From positions 1-56,373 of the forward strand of contig CAMBSL010000004.1 in assembly GCA_945870455.1 (NCBI GenBank): a DNA stretch of 56,373 bases, given 5' to 3'. The position numbers and the translations under genes are program-made. This document shows, piece after piece, positions 26,026 through 35,127 of the stretch. The notes under the pieces are model-generated. The model searched no databases and was not told the origin of the DNA. It worked only from the letters and a program-made list of their open reading frames with translations. How positions within the stretch are numbered: position 1 is the first letter of the stretch; every line of letters starts with the position of its first letter. Source of the DNA: Pirellula staleyi DSM 6068 (GTDB lineage: Bacteria; Planctomycetota; Planctomycetia; Pirellulales; Pirellulaceae).

Positions 26026-27437
26026 ACGATACGACAGGTTTAATCGTTGCCATACTGATCTGTTTGCCGGCATTTCTACTAGCATTCCAAAAATCATCGT
26101 GGCTAGTGGACTATTTGTTTTTTGTTGTCGCGCTTAATCGTGGAGTTCGGCGATACGTGGACTGGTTGAACGGCTCATTCAATCCACTCTCGTTAATTAG
26201 CCTGACTCCGATTATTGTGGGAGGATTGGCGACGCTCGTCGTATTATCGGAATTGAATCGGAGATCAAGACAATTTGGCTCCACAACGACTCAAATAATT
26301 CTATGCTACAGCGCAGCGTGCGCGATGGCATTGGTTGTGGGTTTTATCAATACACGTTTTGGTGCAATTTATGCATTAGGGGATTATCTTGCTCCGATAG
26401 GCTTGATCGGATTTGGAGCCTTCTGCATTGACAAGCCGAGAATTGTTGACCGCTGGTCGCATAGTGTAGCGCTTTCGGCTGTAGTTGTTGCTGGTTACGG
26501 AATCTACCAGTTTTACACTGTACCTCCCTGGGATGCATTTTGGGTTCGGGCGGTCGATTTCGAGGGGTACTTAGGAGAACTTGAACCAACCAAAATGACT
26601 TTGTTCTCTACGCTCAATGAGCGTGGCCCGGCGGCATCTTACCTTTGCAGTGGACTGATCTTAATTGTTTTGCGTCCTGGAACACTGTGGTGGTTTCGAT
26701 GGCCAGCGGCATCACTGGTGTTGATGGCCATGTTGCTGACCTATTCACGTACCACAGTCATTCAAGCATCATTGGCCTGCTTGTTGTTTCCTATTTTGAA
26801 TCGAGGGTCGGGCATTATTCCTATAGCGATTTTGTGTATGATCGCTGCGGTTTTTGGAGAGACACTTTTGCAAAAACTGCCAGGTGGGGGTAAGGCGGCG
26901 ACGCGAGTATCCACTATCGGTAACATCCGGGAAGACGGTTCGTTTCAAGGGCGACTGGTGAACATGGGTCGAGCAGCCACCAATGCCCTGTCAGAACCTT
27001 TCGGCCTGGGGCTGGGCTCTCATGGTTTAGCAGCTCGGGTCGCGTCGAAGGAAAGCGAAGGGGAGGGAGATAGTTCAGGGTACGTTGAATCGCTAAGGAC
27101 CTTTGGTTGGATCGGCTTTGCCTTGATCGTAAGCGTCCTATACAGAAGCTGGAGTAGGTCACGGACCTTAATTACGAGTAAGAATTTGGATCCAAATGTT
27201 GCCTTGTTTCGCGTTTGGTTCGCCTCTGGGATGGTCGCTTTACTATCCGGGAATTGGCTTTTTACAGCAACGTTTTTTTGGGTTTTGGTGGGGTACGTAG
27301 TCGCTCTAAGTGACCGACTGAAGACGTCGGAATGGAAACCCAAACGCGTTGAGTTTAATTTCGAGCAAGACTTGCAAACGTCTAGAAGTACTCGCCTGGG
27401 AACGACGATGTTGCAGAATCTAGATACGCGAGCATGA
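26022..27437 (+). CDS. O-antigen ligase/polymerase (Wzy-like) membrane protein
   Basis: A 471-residue protein with around eleven hydrophobic segments and one large hydrophilic loop (about 285-350). Features of the O-antigen ligase domain are LNERGPAASYLCSGLILIV, LTYSRTTVIQASLACLLFPI and GLGLGSHGLAARV (near residue 327), followed by YVESLRTFGWIGFALI. In Wzx/Wzy-type pathways such a protein links repeat units on the periplasmic face. Its ATG overlaps the acyltransferase stop, and its own stop overlaps the ATG of a 34-codon truncated frame. The C-terminal 40 residues are hydrophilic. Confidence 0.82.
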   Translation: MNDTTGLIVAILICLPAFLLAFQKSSWLVDYLFFVVALNRGVRRYVDWLNGSFNPLSLISLTPIIVGGLATLVVLSELNRRSRQFGSTTTQIILCYSAACAMALVVGFINTRFGAIYALGDYLAPIGLIGFGAFCIDKPRIVDRWSHSVALSAVVVAGYGIYQFYTVPPWDAFWVRAVDFEGYLGELEPTKMTLFSTLNERGPAASYLCSGLILIVLRPGTLWWFRWPAASLVLMAMLLTYSRTTVIQASLACLLFPILNRGSGIIPIAILCMIAAVFGETLLQKLPGGGKAATRVSTIGNIREDGSFQGRLVNMGRAATNALSEPFGLGLGSHGLAARVASKESEGEGDSSGYVESLRTFGWIGFALIVSVLYRSWSRSRTLITSKNLDPNVALFRVWFASGMVALLSGNWLFTATFFWVLVGYVVALSDRLKTSEWKPKRVEFNFEQDLQTSRSTRLGTTMLQNLDTRA

Positions 27438-27538
27438 GTAAACCGATATGGGCCTTTGCCACCAAAGGAAGTGACACAAATGAAGAACGTCGATTGAGGA
27501 CGTTGCTGAGCGGTGTTGAAACCCAATTTAGAGGATAA
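27434..27538 (+). pseudogene. 34-codon frame resembling the N-terminus of a glycosyltransferase
   Basis: The ATG overlaps the stop of the Wzy-like gene (ATGA), the coupling used elsewhere in this locus. The product would be MSKPIWAFATKGSDTNEERR plus 14 residues, ending TAA at 27536. The opening resembles the first strand and helix of some polysaccharide glycosyltransferases. It stops before any donor domain. I read it as the surviving 5' end of a deleted glycosyltransferase gene; a short real peptide is less likely. Confidence 0.42.
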
Positions 27539-27544
27539 ACACTT

Positions 27545-28270
27545 ATGATGGTTCTGGAAAAAATTTCTGCAGTTATTGATGACATGCCTGGCATTCATGG
27601 ATCAGGCACATATCGAATTGCCGACAGAGATTTAAAAATAATTGAACAGTACGTTCGTAAAGATAGCGTTACTGCAGAAACCGGCGCCGGGTTAAGCACG
27701 ATCCTTTTTGCAATTATCGGATGCCGACATACCGCGATTGCACCTTCTCGGGAAGAATGGGTGAGAATTCAGGAGGCTTGTCGCAGGCACAATATAAGCC
27801 CACAAAACATTACGTTTCTCGACGAATCCTCGGTAGATGCTCTTCCAAGATTGCCTATTGGTAGTTTTGATTTCTGTTTCATAGACGGGTGTCATGGTTT
27901 TCCGGTAGCATGCATGGATTTCTACTACATGTCTCGCATGCTCAAAATCGGAGGTATTCTTGGGATCGACGACGTACCTATTTGGGCTTGCAAAATAGTC
28001 GTTGATTTCCTTCATCGTGAAGAAGGCTGGAAATATCTAGTCACCGGTGATAAGTCAGCGTTTTTTTCAAAACATTTGGAAGATCAAGAGAGTCGTGAAT
28101 GGGATTCGCAGCCATACAATGCAAAGATGACGAAGAAGAATTTAAGGGGAACAAGTTTCTTGAAAGCTTTTGCATTGATTCCGCAGCGTTCTCACAAACT
28201 TATTCGCCTTATTAGCGAAGGGGATTATGGAGCCATTAGTAAAAGACTCAAACGTTTGTTGAACAGATAA
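27545..28270 (+). CDS. Class I SAM-dependent methyltransferase (Methyltransf_24 type)
   Basis: A 241-residue protein. TAETGAGLSTILFAIIG (about 40-56) is the SAM-binding loop. FDFCFIDGCHGFPVACMDFYYMSRMLKIGGILGIDD is the later acidic strand, with the D-G-C-H-G motif of the Methyltransf_24 group. It was probably moved to this position, since it follows a truncated frame by six bases. The substrate may be a sugar of the glycan. The last 70 residues are basic and less conserved. Confidence 0.78.
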   Translation: MMVLEKISAVIDDMPGIHGSGTYRIADRDLKIIEQYVRKDSVTAETGAGLSTILFAIIGCRHTAIAPSREEWVRIQEACRRHNISPQNITFLDESSVDALPRLPIGSFDFCFIDGCHGFPVACMDFYYMSRMLKIGGILGIDDVPIWACKIVVDFLHREEGWKYLVTGDKSAFFSKHLEDQESREWDSQPYNAKMTKKNLRGTSFLKAFALIPQRSHKLIRLISEGDYGAISKRLKRLLNR

Positions 28271-28523
28271 GGATCGCTCTCTCGAAGATCGACGGACTTA
28301 TCCCCGATGGCCAAATGCTCGCGGAGCCACGCGAAAAATTGTATCGATTTTCAAGGCTTTGACGCGAACAGTTCGCGAACCAAATTGAAATGACTGCTCG
28401 ATGATCTGGAATTGCGGCAAATATTTGGTGATACAGAGTTCGAACTGGTTGGGCAGCATTACTCGATCTCCGCAGGTTCCGACGGGCCTTTTTAAATTTA
28501 CACGGACGTCCCCAAAAAAGCCG

Positions 28524-29551
28524 ATGAACAGTAACACTCAGGATCGCCGTACAAGCGATCAAGCTCTTCAACCAGAAGCTCCAGAAGCTCCAGCGGCCGT
28601 TCAACCACCGCCGTCCCATATCCAAAGTCTGGATGGGATTCGGGGTTTTGCCTGCCTCATCGTCGTTTTCTATCACTGCCATTCTCTGGTCGGAAATTAT
28701 TTTGTCTCGTTGGAGAAAGGGGGATGGTGGCAGCACCTGGTCTGGCAGACTCTTGAAATCTGGATCGTGATGTTGATTTTCGGCTTTTGGATTTGGGCAG
28801 TCAATTTTTTCAAAATTCAACCGTATTACGATTTGAAGACCTTCCCTTGGACTGAAACACCGCGGTCCTTGATGGAAGGAGCCACCCTTTTTTCACACAT
28901 AATCGTCTGGTCGTTTTGGACTTTGCCCATCGAGTGGCGATGGTATTTCGTGCTCCCATTGGTGGTTTTGATAGCCAGGCGATGCACCGGTCTTGGAGCC
29001 TGGCTCATTATGTGCTCCGTGACTGGTCTTTGCGTACTCGGGATGAAAGAGCCGCACTTCGACTATTTATTGAGACGCCTTGTCGCTCGAGACTTGGTTC
29101 TCTACTTTTCTACCTTCGCCCTTGGCGTATGGGCAGCCCATATTTGGTGCATTCGCCGTTCTGAATGGTCAAGGCTGGAAAAGTTTTTTGTCAAGTTCGC
29201 TCCAACCTTGGCCCTTGTCTTTTTCGTTTCGATTTTTCTTATTCAGCCCGATATTTGGAAGCCCCTTACTCGCATCATCAGTTTCGGTCCGTTCTACTTC
29301 TTCTTGCTGCTGGCCGCTTTAACTAATGAACTGGCGAATAGATTTTTTAGCTGGAAGCCCTTCGTTTCGTGTGGCATTTTTCATATAGCCTCTACCTCAC
29401 CCATGAGATGGTCTTGCGCAGCATTTATCCGCTCACGGTGCCTTGGAAGCTATCGATGGCAGGCCAATTTTTGCTGTTTGAGTGCTTAATTTTCCCATTT
29501 CGCATTCTGGTGGGATATTTTTTTTCCTGTGCGCGGAAAAACCGTTCCTGA
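28524..29551 (+). pseudogene. Acyltransferase 3 family gene broken by a frameshift
   Basis: The first frame (ATG at 28524) gives a typical start, IQSLDGIRGFACLIVVFYHC, and LPIEWRWYFVLPLVVLIA. It then runs out of frame after FFSWKPF. From about 29360 the other frame continues RFVWHFSYSLYLTHEMVLRS to RKNRS and a stop at 29551, which restores the family's SYSLYLTH motif. A single-base shift between 29350 and 29370 explains this. The FFVLSGF motif near residue 70 of the product is also degenerate (VMLIFGFWIW). The gene is therefore probably inactive, unless the shift is a sequencing error. Confidence 0.72.
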
Positions 29552-29697
29552 CTAAAAAAGCTATCAACTTGGATCATCGAGATCCTATTTTTGAAGCCGC
29601 GGATCAACTTGTGAATTAGTTCGGCATTCTATCGAAATGATTCCTTCACTAGTCAGCACTGTTTTCCAATTCCTATAAACGGGGCAATTTCGTTCCC

Positions 29698-30174
29698 TTG
29701 AGAATACACTCTCCAGAATATCTATGGGCTTGGTCACGATGGCTACATACTCGCGGCCTCAAGCGAACGGCACGCGTTGTAAAAACAGTCAATTGGTGTA
29801 TCCATAAGTGCTTTCTGCCAGCTGAAGCGTCGGTAGGAACCAATCTCGTATTGGAACACTATGCCCTTGGGGTGGTGATTCATCCGCAGGTGAAAATCGG
29901 CAATAGGTGTCGAATTTATCATCACGTTACGATTGCGGCAGAATCGGCTATTGGATCGCCTCATTTTGTCGTCGTGGGTGATGACTGTGTTCTTGGTGTA
30001 AGCTCAATCATTTTGGCACGGGCAAATCAAACCCTACTACTTGGAAGTGGCTCGATTATCGGCGCTGGCGCGGTCGTAACAAGGAATGTTCCGGATGGCG
30101 AAATCTGGGCTGGCAATCCTGCTAGGTTCATTGGAACGGTCGACGAGCGAAACAAGAGAATCTGGCAATCTTAA
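29698..30174 (+). CDS. Serine O-acetyltransferase-like hexapeptide acyltransferase
   Basis: A 158-residue protein of the short CysE-like type found in polysaccharide loci. It opens RIHSPEYLWAWSRWLHTRGLKR. The left-handed helix follows: VGTNLVLEHYALGVVIHPQVKIGNRCRIYHHVTIAA, then VVVGDDCVLGVSSIILA and IIGAGAVVTRNVPDGEIWAGNPA. The start is TTG, with an in-frame stop upstream, and the N-terminus looks complete. It likely O- or N-acetylates a sugar in the cytoplasm rather than making O-acetylserine for cysteine synthesis. Confidence 0.82.
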   Translation: MRIHSPEYLWAWSRWLHTRGLKRTARVVKTVNWCIHKCFLPAEASVGTNLVLEHYALGVVIHPQVKIGNRCRIYHHVTIAAESAIGSPHFVVVGDDCVLGVSSIILARANQTLLLGSGSIIGAGAVVTRNVPDGEIWAGNPARFIGTVDERNKRIWQS

Positions 30175-30232
30175 CTTGGGGATAGGAAGCCGAAGCAAAC
30201 CGACTTTTGGCTATTCTTTGCAATGACCACAC

Positions 30233-31465
30233 ATGAAACGTCGAGCCACTCAATCTTGGGGAGAAGATAATATAACTCGGCCGTCCGCGCAGTTGCCTAA
30301 TCCATTTCGATTACTAGTGGTTAGTCATTCGTGCTCCACAAGTACCAACCAGTCACTTTATTGTGAATTGAGCAGAGCGTACGATTGGCAAATCCAAATA
30401 ATTGTGCCTGCATTGTGGAAGGACGAATTCGAGAATTACTTAGACCAACCTGCCGCTTTGGGGCTGCAGGGAAGAGTGAACAAAGTACCGGTTTGGTTCA
30501 ATGGCAACATTATTTTCCACCTCTACCGGAAAAGATGGACTCGATTCTTAGAACGCAAAAAATTCGATTTAATCTATGTCAATCATGAACCCTATGCACT
30601 TGCAACGGCGCAAGTTTGTCTTGCAAATCAACGAACTCGGAGGCCTGCTGCGTTTGGCTTTTACTCATGCCAAAATATATCGAAACGATACCCAGTCCCA
30701 TTCCGATGGTTTGAGAGATACGTTTACAGGAACAGCAACTTTGCCTTTCCAATTTCCGAAGCGGTGTCTCGGGTTCTCTCGTCAAAAGGATTCTCAGGAA
30801 TCAATTCGATTGCTCCACTTCCGTTAGACACCCAACTCTACTTTCCTCGCAGTCCTACTGAGGATCTGGATTTGATTCCGCGTCAGCCAAATGAGTGTGT
30901 TCTAGGATTTGTAGGACGACTTGTGAAACCCAAAGGACTGCTGACACTCGCAAAGGCATTGGGACAAATTCAAGATCTTGCTTGGAAGTTAGTTGTCATC
31001 GGCACGGGAGACGACGAACAAGAGTTTCGTGAAGCCTTGAAGGCAGAACAAGTTGGACCGCGTGTTGATTTCCTGGGATACGTCCCACACGGCGAAACGC
31101 CCAGGTATCTTAGCGCTATGGATTTGCTTGTCGTACCGTCGGAGACTCAGCCAAATTGGAAAGAGCAATTTGGACGGGTTATTACCGAGGCAATGGCATG
31201 CGGTACTCCTGTCATCGGTTCAAATTCTGGCGAAATACCTCGCTTAATAGGGGACAGTTCCGGTGGAGCGGTCTTCCCTGAACGAAACAGCACCGCACTT
31301 GCGAATCTGCTTCGAATTTGGATTGGAGATACAGCGCAAAGAGCGCGCGCGGCAGAACGGGGTAAGGACTGGGTTACGAAAAATGGCTCGATTGAATCCG
31401 TTGCGAAAATCGTTGATGCTACCTTGAGACAAACGATTCAAACCCGCAATGCTTCACCCACCTGA
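30233..31465 (+). CDS. GT4 family glycosyltransferase
   Basis: A 410-residue GT-B enzyme. The N-terminal domain has FRLLVVSHSCSTSTNQSLYCELSR. The donor domain begins CVLGFVGRLVKPKGLLTLAKAL, and the EX7E motif is in EQFGRVITEAMACGTPVIGSNSGEIP. The first 26 residues before PFRLLV are not part of the fold, so an internal start is possible. It follows the serine acetyltransferase-like gene by about 58 bases. Donor sugar unknown. Confidence 0.85.
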   Translation: MKRRATQSWGEDNITRPSAQLPNPFRLLVVSHSCSTSTNQSLYCELSRAYDWQIQIIVPALWKDEFENYLDQPAALGLQGRVNKVPVWFNGNIIFHLYRKRWTRFLERKKFDLIYVNHEPYALATAQVCLANQRTRRPAAFGFYSCQNISKRYPVPFRWFERYVYRNSNFAFPISEAVSRVLSSKGFSGINSIAPLPLDTQLYFPRSPTEDLDLIPRQPNECVLGFVGRLVKPKGLLTLAKALGQIQDLAWKLVVIGTGDDEQEFREALKAEQVGPRVDFLGYVPHGETPRYLSAMDLLVVPSETQPNWKEQFGRVITEAMACGTPVIGSNSGEIPRLIGDSSGGAVFPERNSTALANLLRIWIGDTAQRARAAERGKDWVTKNGSIESVAKIVDATLRQTIQTRNASPT

Positions 31466-31546
31466 GTCTTTGAGGAACGCCCTCGATGTGGGATGGTAAA
31501 CGACCATGGAGTGCGTCGTACAACGCTTTGAAAGAGCTTAATTGAA

Positions 31547-32719
31547 ATGCGAGTTGCATTTGCAATGATCAACTGCAATCGTCGAGATGGACATGCGAGG
31601 GCGGTTACCGAAGTTGCGGAACGACTGGGAAACCGGGGATACGATGTGCATCTCTACGCACGAACGGCCGAGAATATCGACCTAAACGTGGTTAAATGGC
31701 ACGCCATTCCCGGCCTTCGCAATCCAGAGTTGGCAGACTTTTGGACCTACCAAAAACTGGCGGACATCGCCATCGCTCGTCAAAAGTTTGACATCATCCA
31801 CTCGGTTGGTCCCAACACTCGACTGGCGAACGTCGTCTCGATCCAAAATATCCAACCCGCCAAGGCACTCGTGCTCGGCCCGCTTGGGTCCAAAGAGAAA
31901 GTTTCTCGCCTTAGACGATTTTCGCGGGCGCTCTACTACCGCGTAACCACACGCGAAGAAAAAAAACTGTTCGAGAACACAAAAGGCAAAAAGCCGTTTT
32001 GCTTCCTACCCGTATCGGCCGGGGTTGAGCGCGAACTGCGGCGGCACTACAACATTGGTAATGCGTTGGTTCGTATCATTCCGAACGCGGCCGACACAAG
32101 CGTGTTCTATCCTCGACACCAAGAGGTCCGAGATGCTTGGCGGCAAACGCATGACGTCCCCACGGATGCAACGCTTGCCATTTTCTCAGGCGGAGAATGG
32201 ACGCGAAAGGGACTTGAGCTTGCTATCCATTCCATGGCGATGGTACAGGATAGGAATTTTCATTTGTTCGTCGCAGGAGATGATCCGGATCGGAAGCGGT
32301 ACAAGCAGTTGGCTATCGATTCGGGTGTTGCAAATCGAGTACTCTTTGGAGGCTTCCGATCCGATATCTCGTTGGCAATGGCGGCCTCCGATTTGTTTTT
32401 ATTTCCCTCGTATTACGAAGCATTCAGCTTAGCGTCTATCGAAGCGGCCGCGTGCGGGCTACCAATCATTGCCTCCAAGATCAACGGCACTGAGGACTTT
32501 ATCCAGCCTGGTATCACGGGTGAGTTCATACCGCATGATGCAAGTGGAATTGCAATTGTGCTCAACAGGCTTCTGGCGGATCGGATTGGAATGCGTCAAA
32601 TGGGGATGAACGCCCGCGACTCGGTCTGCAAAGAGTACACATGGGATCGTGTGACTGTTCTCACGGAACAAGCTTACGAAGCGACGTTGAGTGGCACCCA
32701 AGGTTTTCAAGCGGGATGA
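31547..32719 (+). CDS. GT4 family glycosyltransferase
   Basis: A 390-residue enzyme starting MRVAFAMINCNRRDGHARAVTEVAERLGNRGYDVHLYA, the common GT4 acceptor-side fold. Donor domain: TLAIFSGGEWTRKGLELAIHSM. EX7E is in EAFSLASIEAAACGLPIIAS, followed by KINGTEDFI. Its 3' end overlaps a GTG start of the next gene by 29 bases, although that early start may not be the one used. Part of the glycan assembly set; exact linkage unknown. Confidence 0.86.
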   Translation: MRVAFAMINCNRRDGHARAVTEVAERLGNRGYDVHLYARTAENIDLNVVKWHAIPGLRNPELADFWTYQKLADIAIARQKFDIIHSVGPNTRLANVVSIQNIQPAKALVLGPLGSKEKVSRLRRFSRALYYRVTTREEKKLFENTKGKKPFCFLPVSAGVERELRRHYNIGNALVRIIPNAADTSVFYPRHQEVRDAWRQTHDVPTDATLAIFSGGEWTRKGLELAIHSMAMVQDRNFHLFVAGDDPDRKRYKQLAIDSGVANRVLFGGFRSDISLAMAASDLFLFPSYYEAFSLASIEAAACGLPIIASKINGTEDFIQPGITGEFIPHDASGIAIVLNRLLADRIGMRQMGMNARDSVCKEYTWDRVTVLTEQAYEATLSGTQGFQAG

Positions 32720-33920
32720 CATCCCAACTAAAACCCTATTCTTGAGTAACCTTCCAAACAGTACGGGCGGGTATCTAGGCGATCGACGCCTCTGTCAAAT
32801 CGGCATGCATGCTGGGCGTGGGGGCGGCGTTGATCGTTATTTTGATGGACTGATGCATGCGATTGGGAAAGCTGGTGTGCCGGCGAAGGGGTGTGTTTTC
32901 GGGAACGCTCATGACACACTCCCTATGCTCACGCAGTGTTTGGGCGAAACCCAACAAGCTCTTTTCAAACGCCTCGGGAAAATTCGTCGGTTTGGTGATT
33001 CTTGTGCCTTACGCGACAATGGCGTCCAGTTGGTCGCTTCCCACTTCGCACTTTATACACTGCCGTTTACGAATATTTTAAAACGCCGCAAGGATGTGAA
33101 ATTGGTGAGCCATTTTCATGGCCCATGGGCTGATGAATCGGCTGCGGAAAAAGAACAATGGATCGGCGTAGGTCTGAAACGTCTCATCGAACGATGGGTC
33201 TATTCTCGCTCGGACAAAATCGTTAGCGACTCTCAGGCTTTTGCGAACCTTGTCTGCACTAGGTACCATGTACCCAAATCGAAAGTCGTGGCGGTTCCTG
33301 CGGGGACCGATACGGAGCCGTTCGTTCATGCATCCAAGTCGACGATTGCCGACGCTCGCCATCGGCTTGGGTGGCCTCAGGATCGCAAGATCGTTGTGAC
33401 CGTTCGCCGACTCTCGCGAAGGATGGGACTTGATCATCTCATTCATGCCGTTTCTGCTATTGCAAAAATTTACCCCGATCTGCTGGTTATGATCGCGGGC
33501 AAAGGGTCAATGCGCGATGAACTGCAATCGCAAATCGATCGATTAGGATTACAGTCAATCGTTCAAATGATAGGTTTCATTTCGGACGAGGATCTACCCT
33601 ACGCGTATAGAGCAGCGGATCTTTCGATTGTTCCATCGACTTCGCTCGAAGGGTTTGGGCTCGTCGCGGTTGAGTCGCTGGCTTCGGGAACACCGGTGAT
33701 GGTTACTCCCGTGGGTGGCATGCCTGAAATCGTATTGCCGCTCTGCAAGGAACTGGTGCTGGCAGGATTCGACGTAGAGAGTATTGCTGTCGGACTCGAT
33801 GGATTCCTGCAAGGGCGCATCCTCACGCCCGCAAGCGCGGAATGCGTTCGCTATGTTGAAGCGAACTATACTTGGGATCGCGTTTTGCCCAAGCTTCTAG
33901 ACGTCTATCGTTACGTCTAA
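32691..33920 (+). CDS. GT4 family glycosyltransferase
   Basis: A 409-residue frame from a GTG that overlaps the upstream gene by 29 bases. Fold residues begin at about 35 (QIGMHAGRGGGVDRYFDGLMHAI), so the real start may lie anywhere between 32691 and 32805. Donor domain: KIVVTVRRLSRRMGLDHLIHAV. EX7E is in EGFGLVAVESLASGTPVMVTPVGGMPE. The residues VVTVRRLSRRMGL are the usual phosphate-binding strand. Part of a run of three adjacent GT4 genes ending at the exosortase. Confidence 0.84.
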   Translation: MAPKVFKRDDIPTKTLFLSNLPNSTGGYLGDRRLCQIGMHAGRGGGVDRYFDGLMHAIGKAGVPAKGCVFGNAHDTLPMLTQCLGETQQALFKRLGKIRRFGDSCALRDNGVQLVASHFALYTLPFTNILKRRKDVKLVSHFHGPWADESAAEKEQWIGVGLKRLIERWVYSRSDKIVSDSQAFANLVCTRYHVPKSKVVAVPAGTDTEPFVHASKSTIADARHRLGWPQDRKIVVTVRRLSRRMGLDHLIHAVSAIAKIYPDLLVMIAGKGSMRDELQSQIDRLGLQSIVQMIGFISDEDLPYAYRAADLSIVPSTSLEGFGLVAVESLASGTPVMVTPVGGMPEIVLPLCKELVLAGFDVESIAVGLDGFLQGRILTPASAECVRYVEANYTWDRVLPKLLDVYRYV

Positions 33921-33975
33921 ATGACCTACCGTCGAATTTTGCTGCACTTTTTCCTTTCAACTCCGCTTTTCGTTC

Positions 33976-35127
33976 ATGGCTAGCATATTGTACCTCGACC
34001 AGTCTGGCCAACTTGGGGGCGCCGAACTCATGCTTGCTGAAATTGCTCGACAGGTTGGTGCTCCAGCTCATGTCATTCTTTTCGACGATGGGCCCTTCGT
34101 TGCGTTTCTCGAACAACTAGGCGTTTCAGTACAGGTCGAACGAGCGCGACTAGGGGTTACTAAGTCGGGTGGTTGGTTTGCGTCCGCCAACGCCGTTCCC
34201 GCATTGCTCCAGCAGGTCCGAACCATTGTTCGGCATGCGCGTCGGTTCGATTTGATTTATGCAAACACCTCCAAAGCTTTGGTAGTCGGTGCATTGGCTG
34301 CGGCTTATCTTCGAAAGCCGCTGGTTTACCATTTGCACGATATCTTGGACGAATCGCACTTTAGTCAAATGAACATCCGTGTTTTAACAAGCCTTGCTCG
34401 TCGATTTGCAACGCGAGTTATCGCGAATTCACAAGCGACAGCAGATGCATTTGTTGCCGCTACAGGGGATCGGTCGCGTGTTGATGTCATTTACAATGGA
34501 TTTGATATTGCCCCATTTTTGGCAGATCAGTCCGACAAGCGAGTCGCGACACGCGGTATTCTCGACACGGAACGTAACTCCTTTGTGACGATCGTCGTCG
34601 GGCGCATCGCACGATGGAAGGGACAGCATGTACTATTGGAAGCTGCTCGTTCGCAAAAGGATTGGACCGTATGGATCGTCGGAGATGCTTTGTTCACCGA
34701 GGAAGATATGCAGTATCAGCGAGAGCTTAAGGAAATCGCGTCAACCGATGATTTGGTGGGACGTGTCAAATTCTTTGGATTTCGAGAAGATTTACCAACT
34801 CTCTATGCGGCAGCGGACGTAGTTGTGCATTGTTCGACCGCCCCGGAACCATTTGGCCGCGTCATTGTCGAGGCGATGCTGTCGGCTCGGCCAGTGGTTG
34901 CGTCGAATGCAGGTGGGGCAAAGGAAATCATACGTTCCGATGCGATAGGATGGTTGGTCGCACCTGGAGATGTTGATGCGTTGCGGGAAACGCTTTTGGA
35001 GATAAAACGCAACCCCGTGCTTGCGGATTTGCGAGCGCAAGCAGGCAGGTTCGACGCGCTAAGCAGATTTTCCATCGACACGATTTTGGGGCAGATTCGA
35101 ACGTCGGTGGAAAAATGCGTGTCGTGA
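33976..35127 (+). CDS. GT4 family glycosyltransferase
   Basis: A 383-residue enzyme starting MASILYLDQSGQLGGAELMLAEIARQ, where the glycine loop is clear. VIYNGFDIAPF marks the interdomain link and TIVVGRIARWKGQHVLLEA the donor domain. EX7E is in EPFGRVIVEAMLSARPVVASNAGGAKE. Its stop lies 13 bases inside the frame of exosortase 1, tying glycan assembly and protein sorting into one transcript. Confidence 0.88.
   Translation: MASILYLDQSGQLGGAELMLAEIARQVGAPAHVILFDDGPFVAFLEQLGVSVQVERARLGVTKSGGWFASANAVPALLQQVRTIVRHARRFDLIYANTSKALVVGALAAAYLRKPLVYHLHDILDESHFSQMNIRVLTSLARRFATRVIANSQATADAFVAATGDRSRVDVIYNGFDIAPFLADQSDKRVATRGILDTERNSFVTIVVGRIARWKGQHVLLEAARSQKDWTVWIVGDALFTEEDMQYQRELKEIASTDDLVGRVKFFGFREDLPTLYAAADVVVHCSTAPEPFGRVIVEAMLSARPVVASNAGGAKEIIRSDAIGWLVAPGDVDALRETLLEIKRNPVLADLRAQAGRFDALSRFSIDTILGQIRTSVEKCVS

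Noticed and set aside
27020..27598. 192-codon open frame on the minus strand
   Set aside because: It overlaps the Wzy-like gene and the methyltransferase start; its sequence has no protein-like motif.
28298..28537. 79-codon minus-strand frame before the frameshifted acyltransferase
   Set aside because: No recognisable fold and it overlaps the acyltransferase start.
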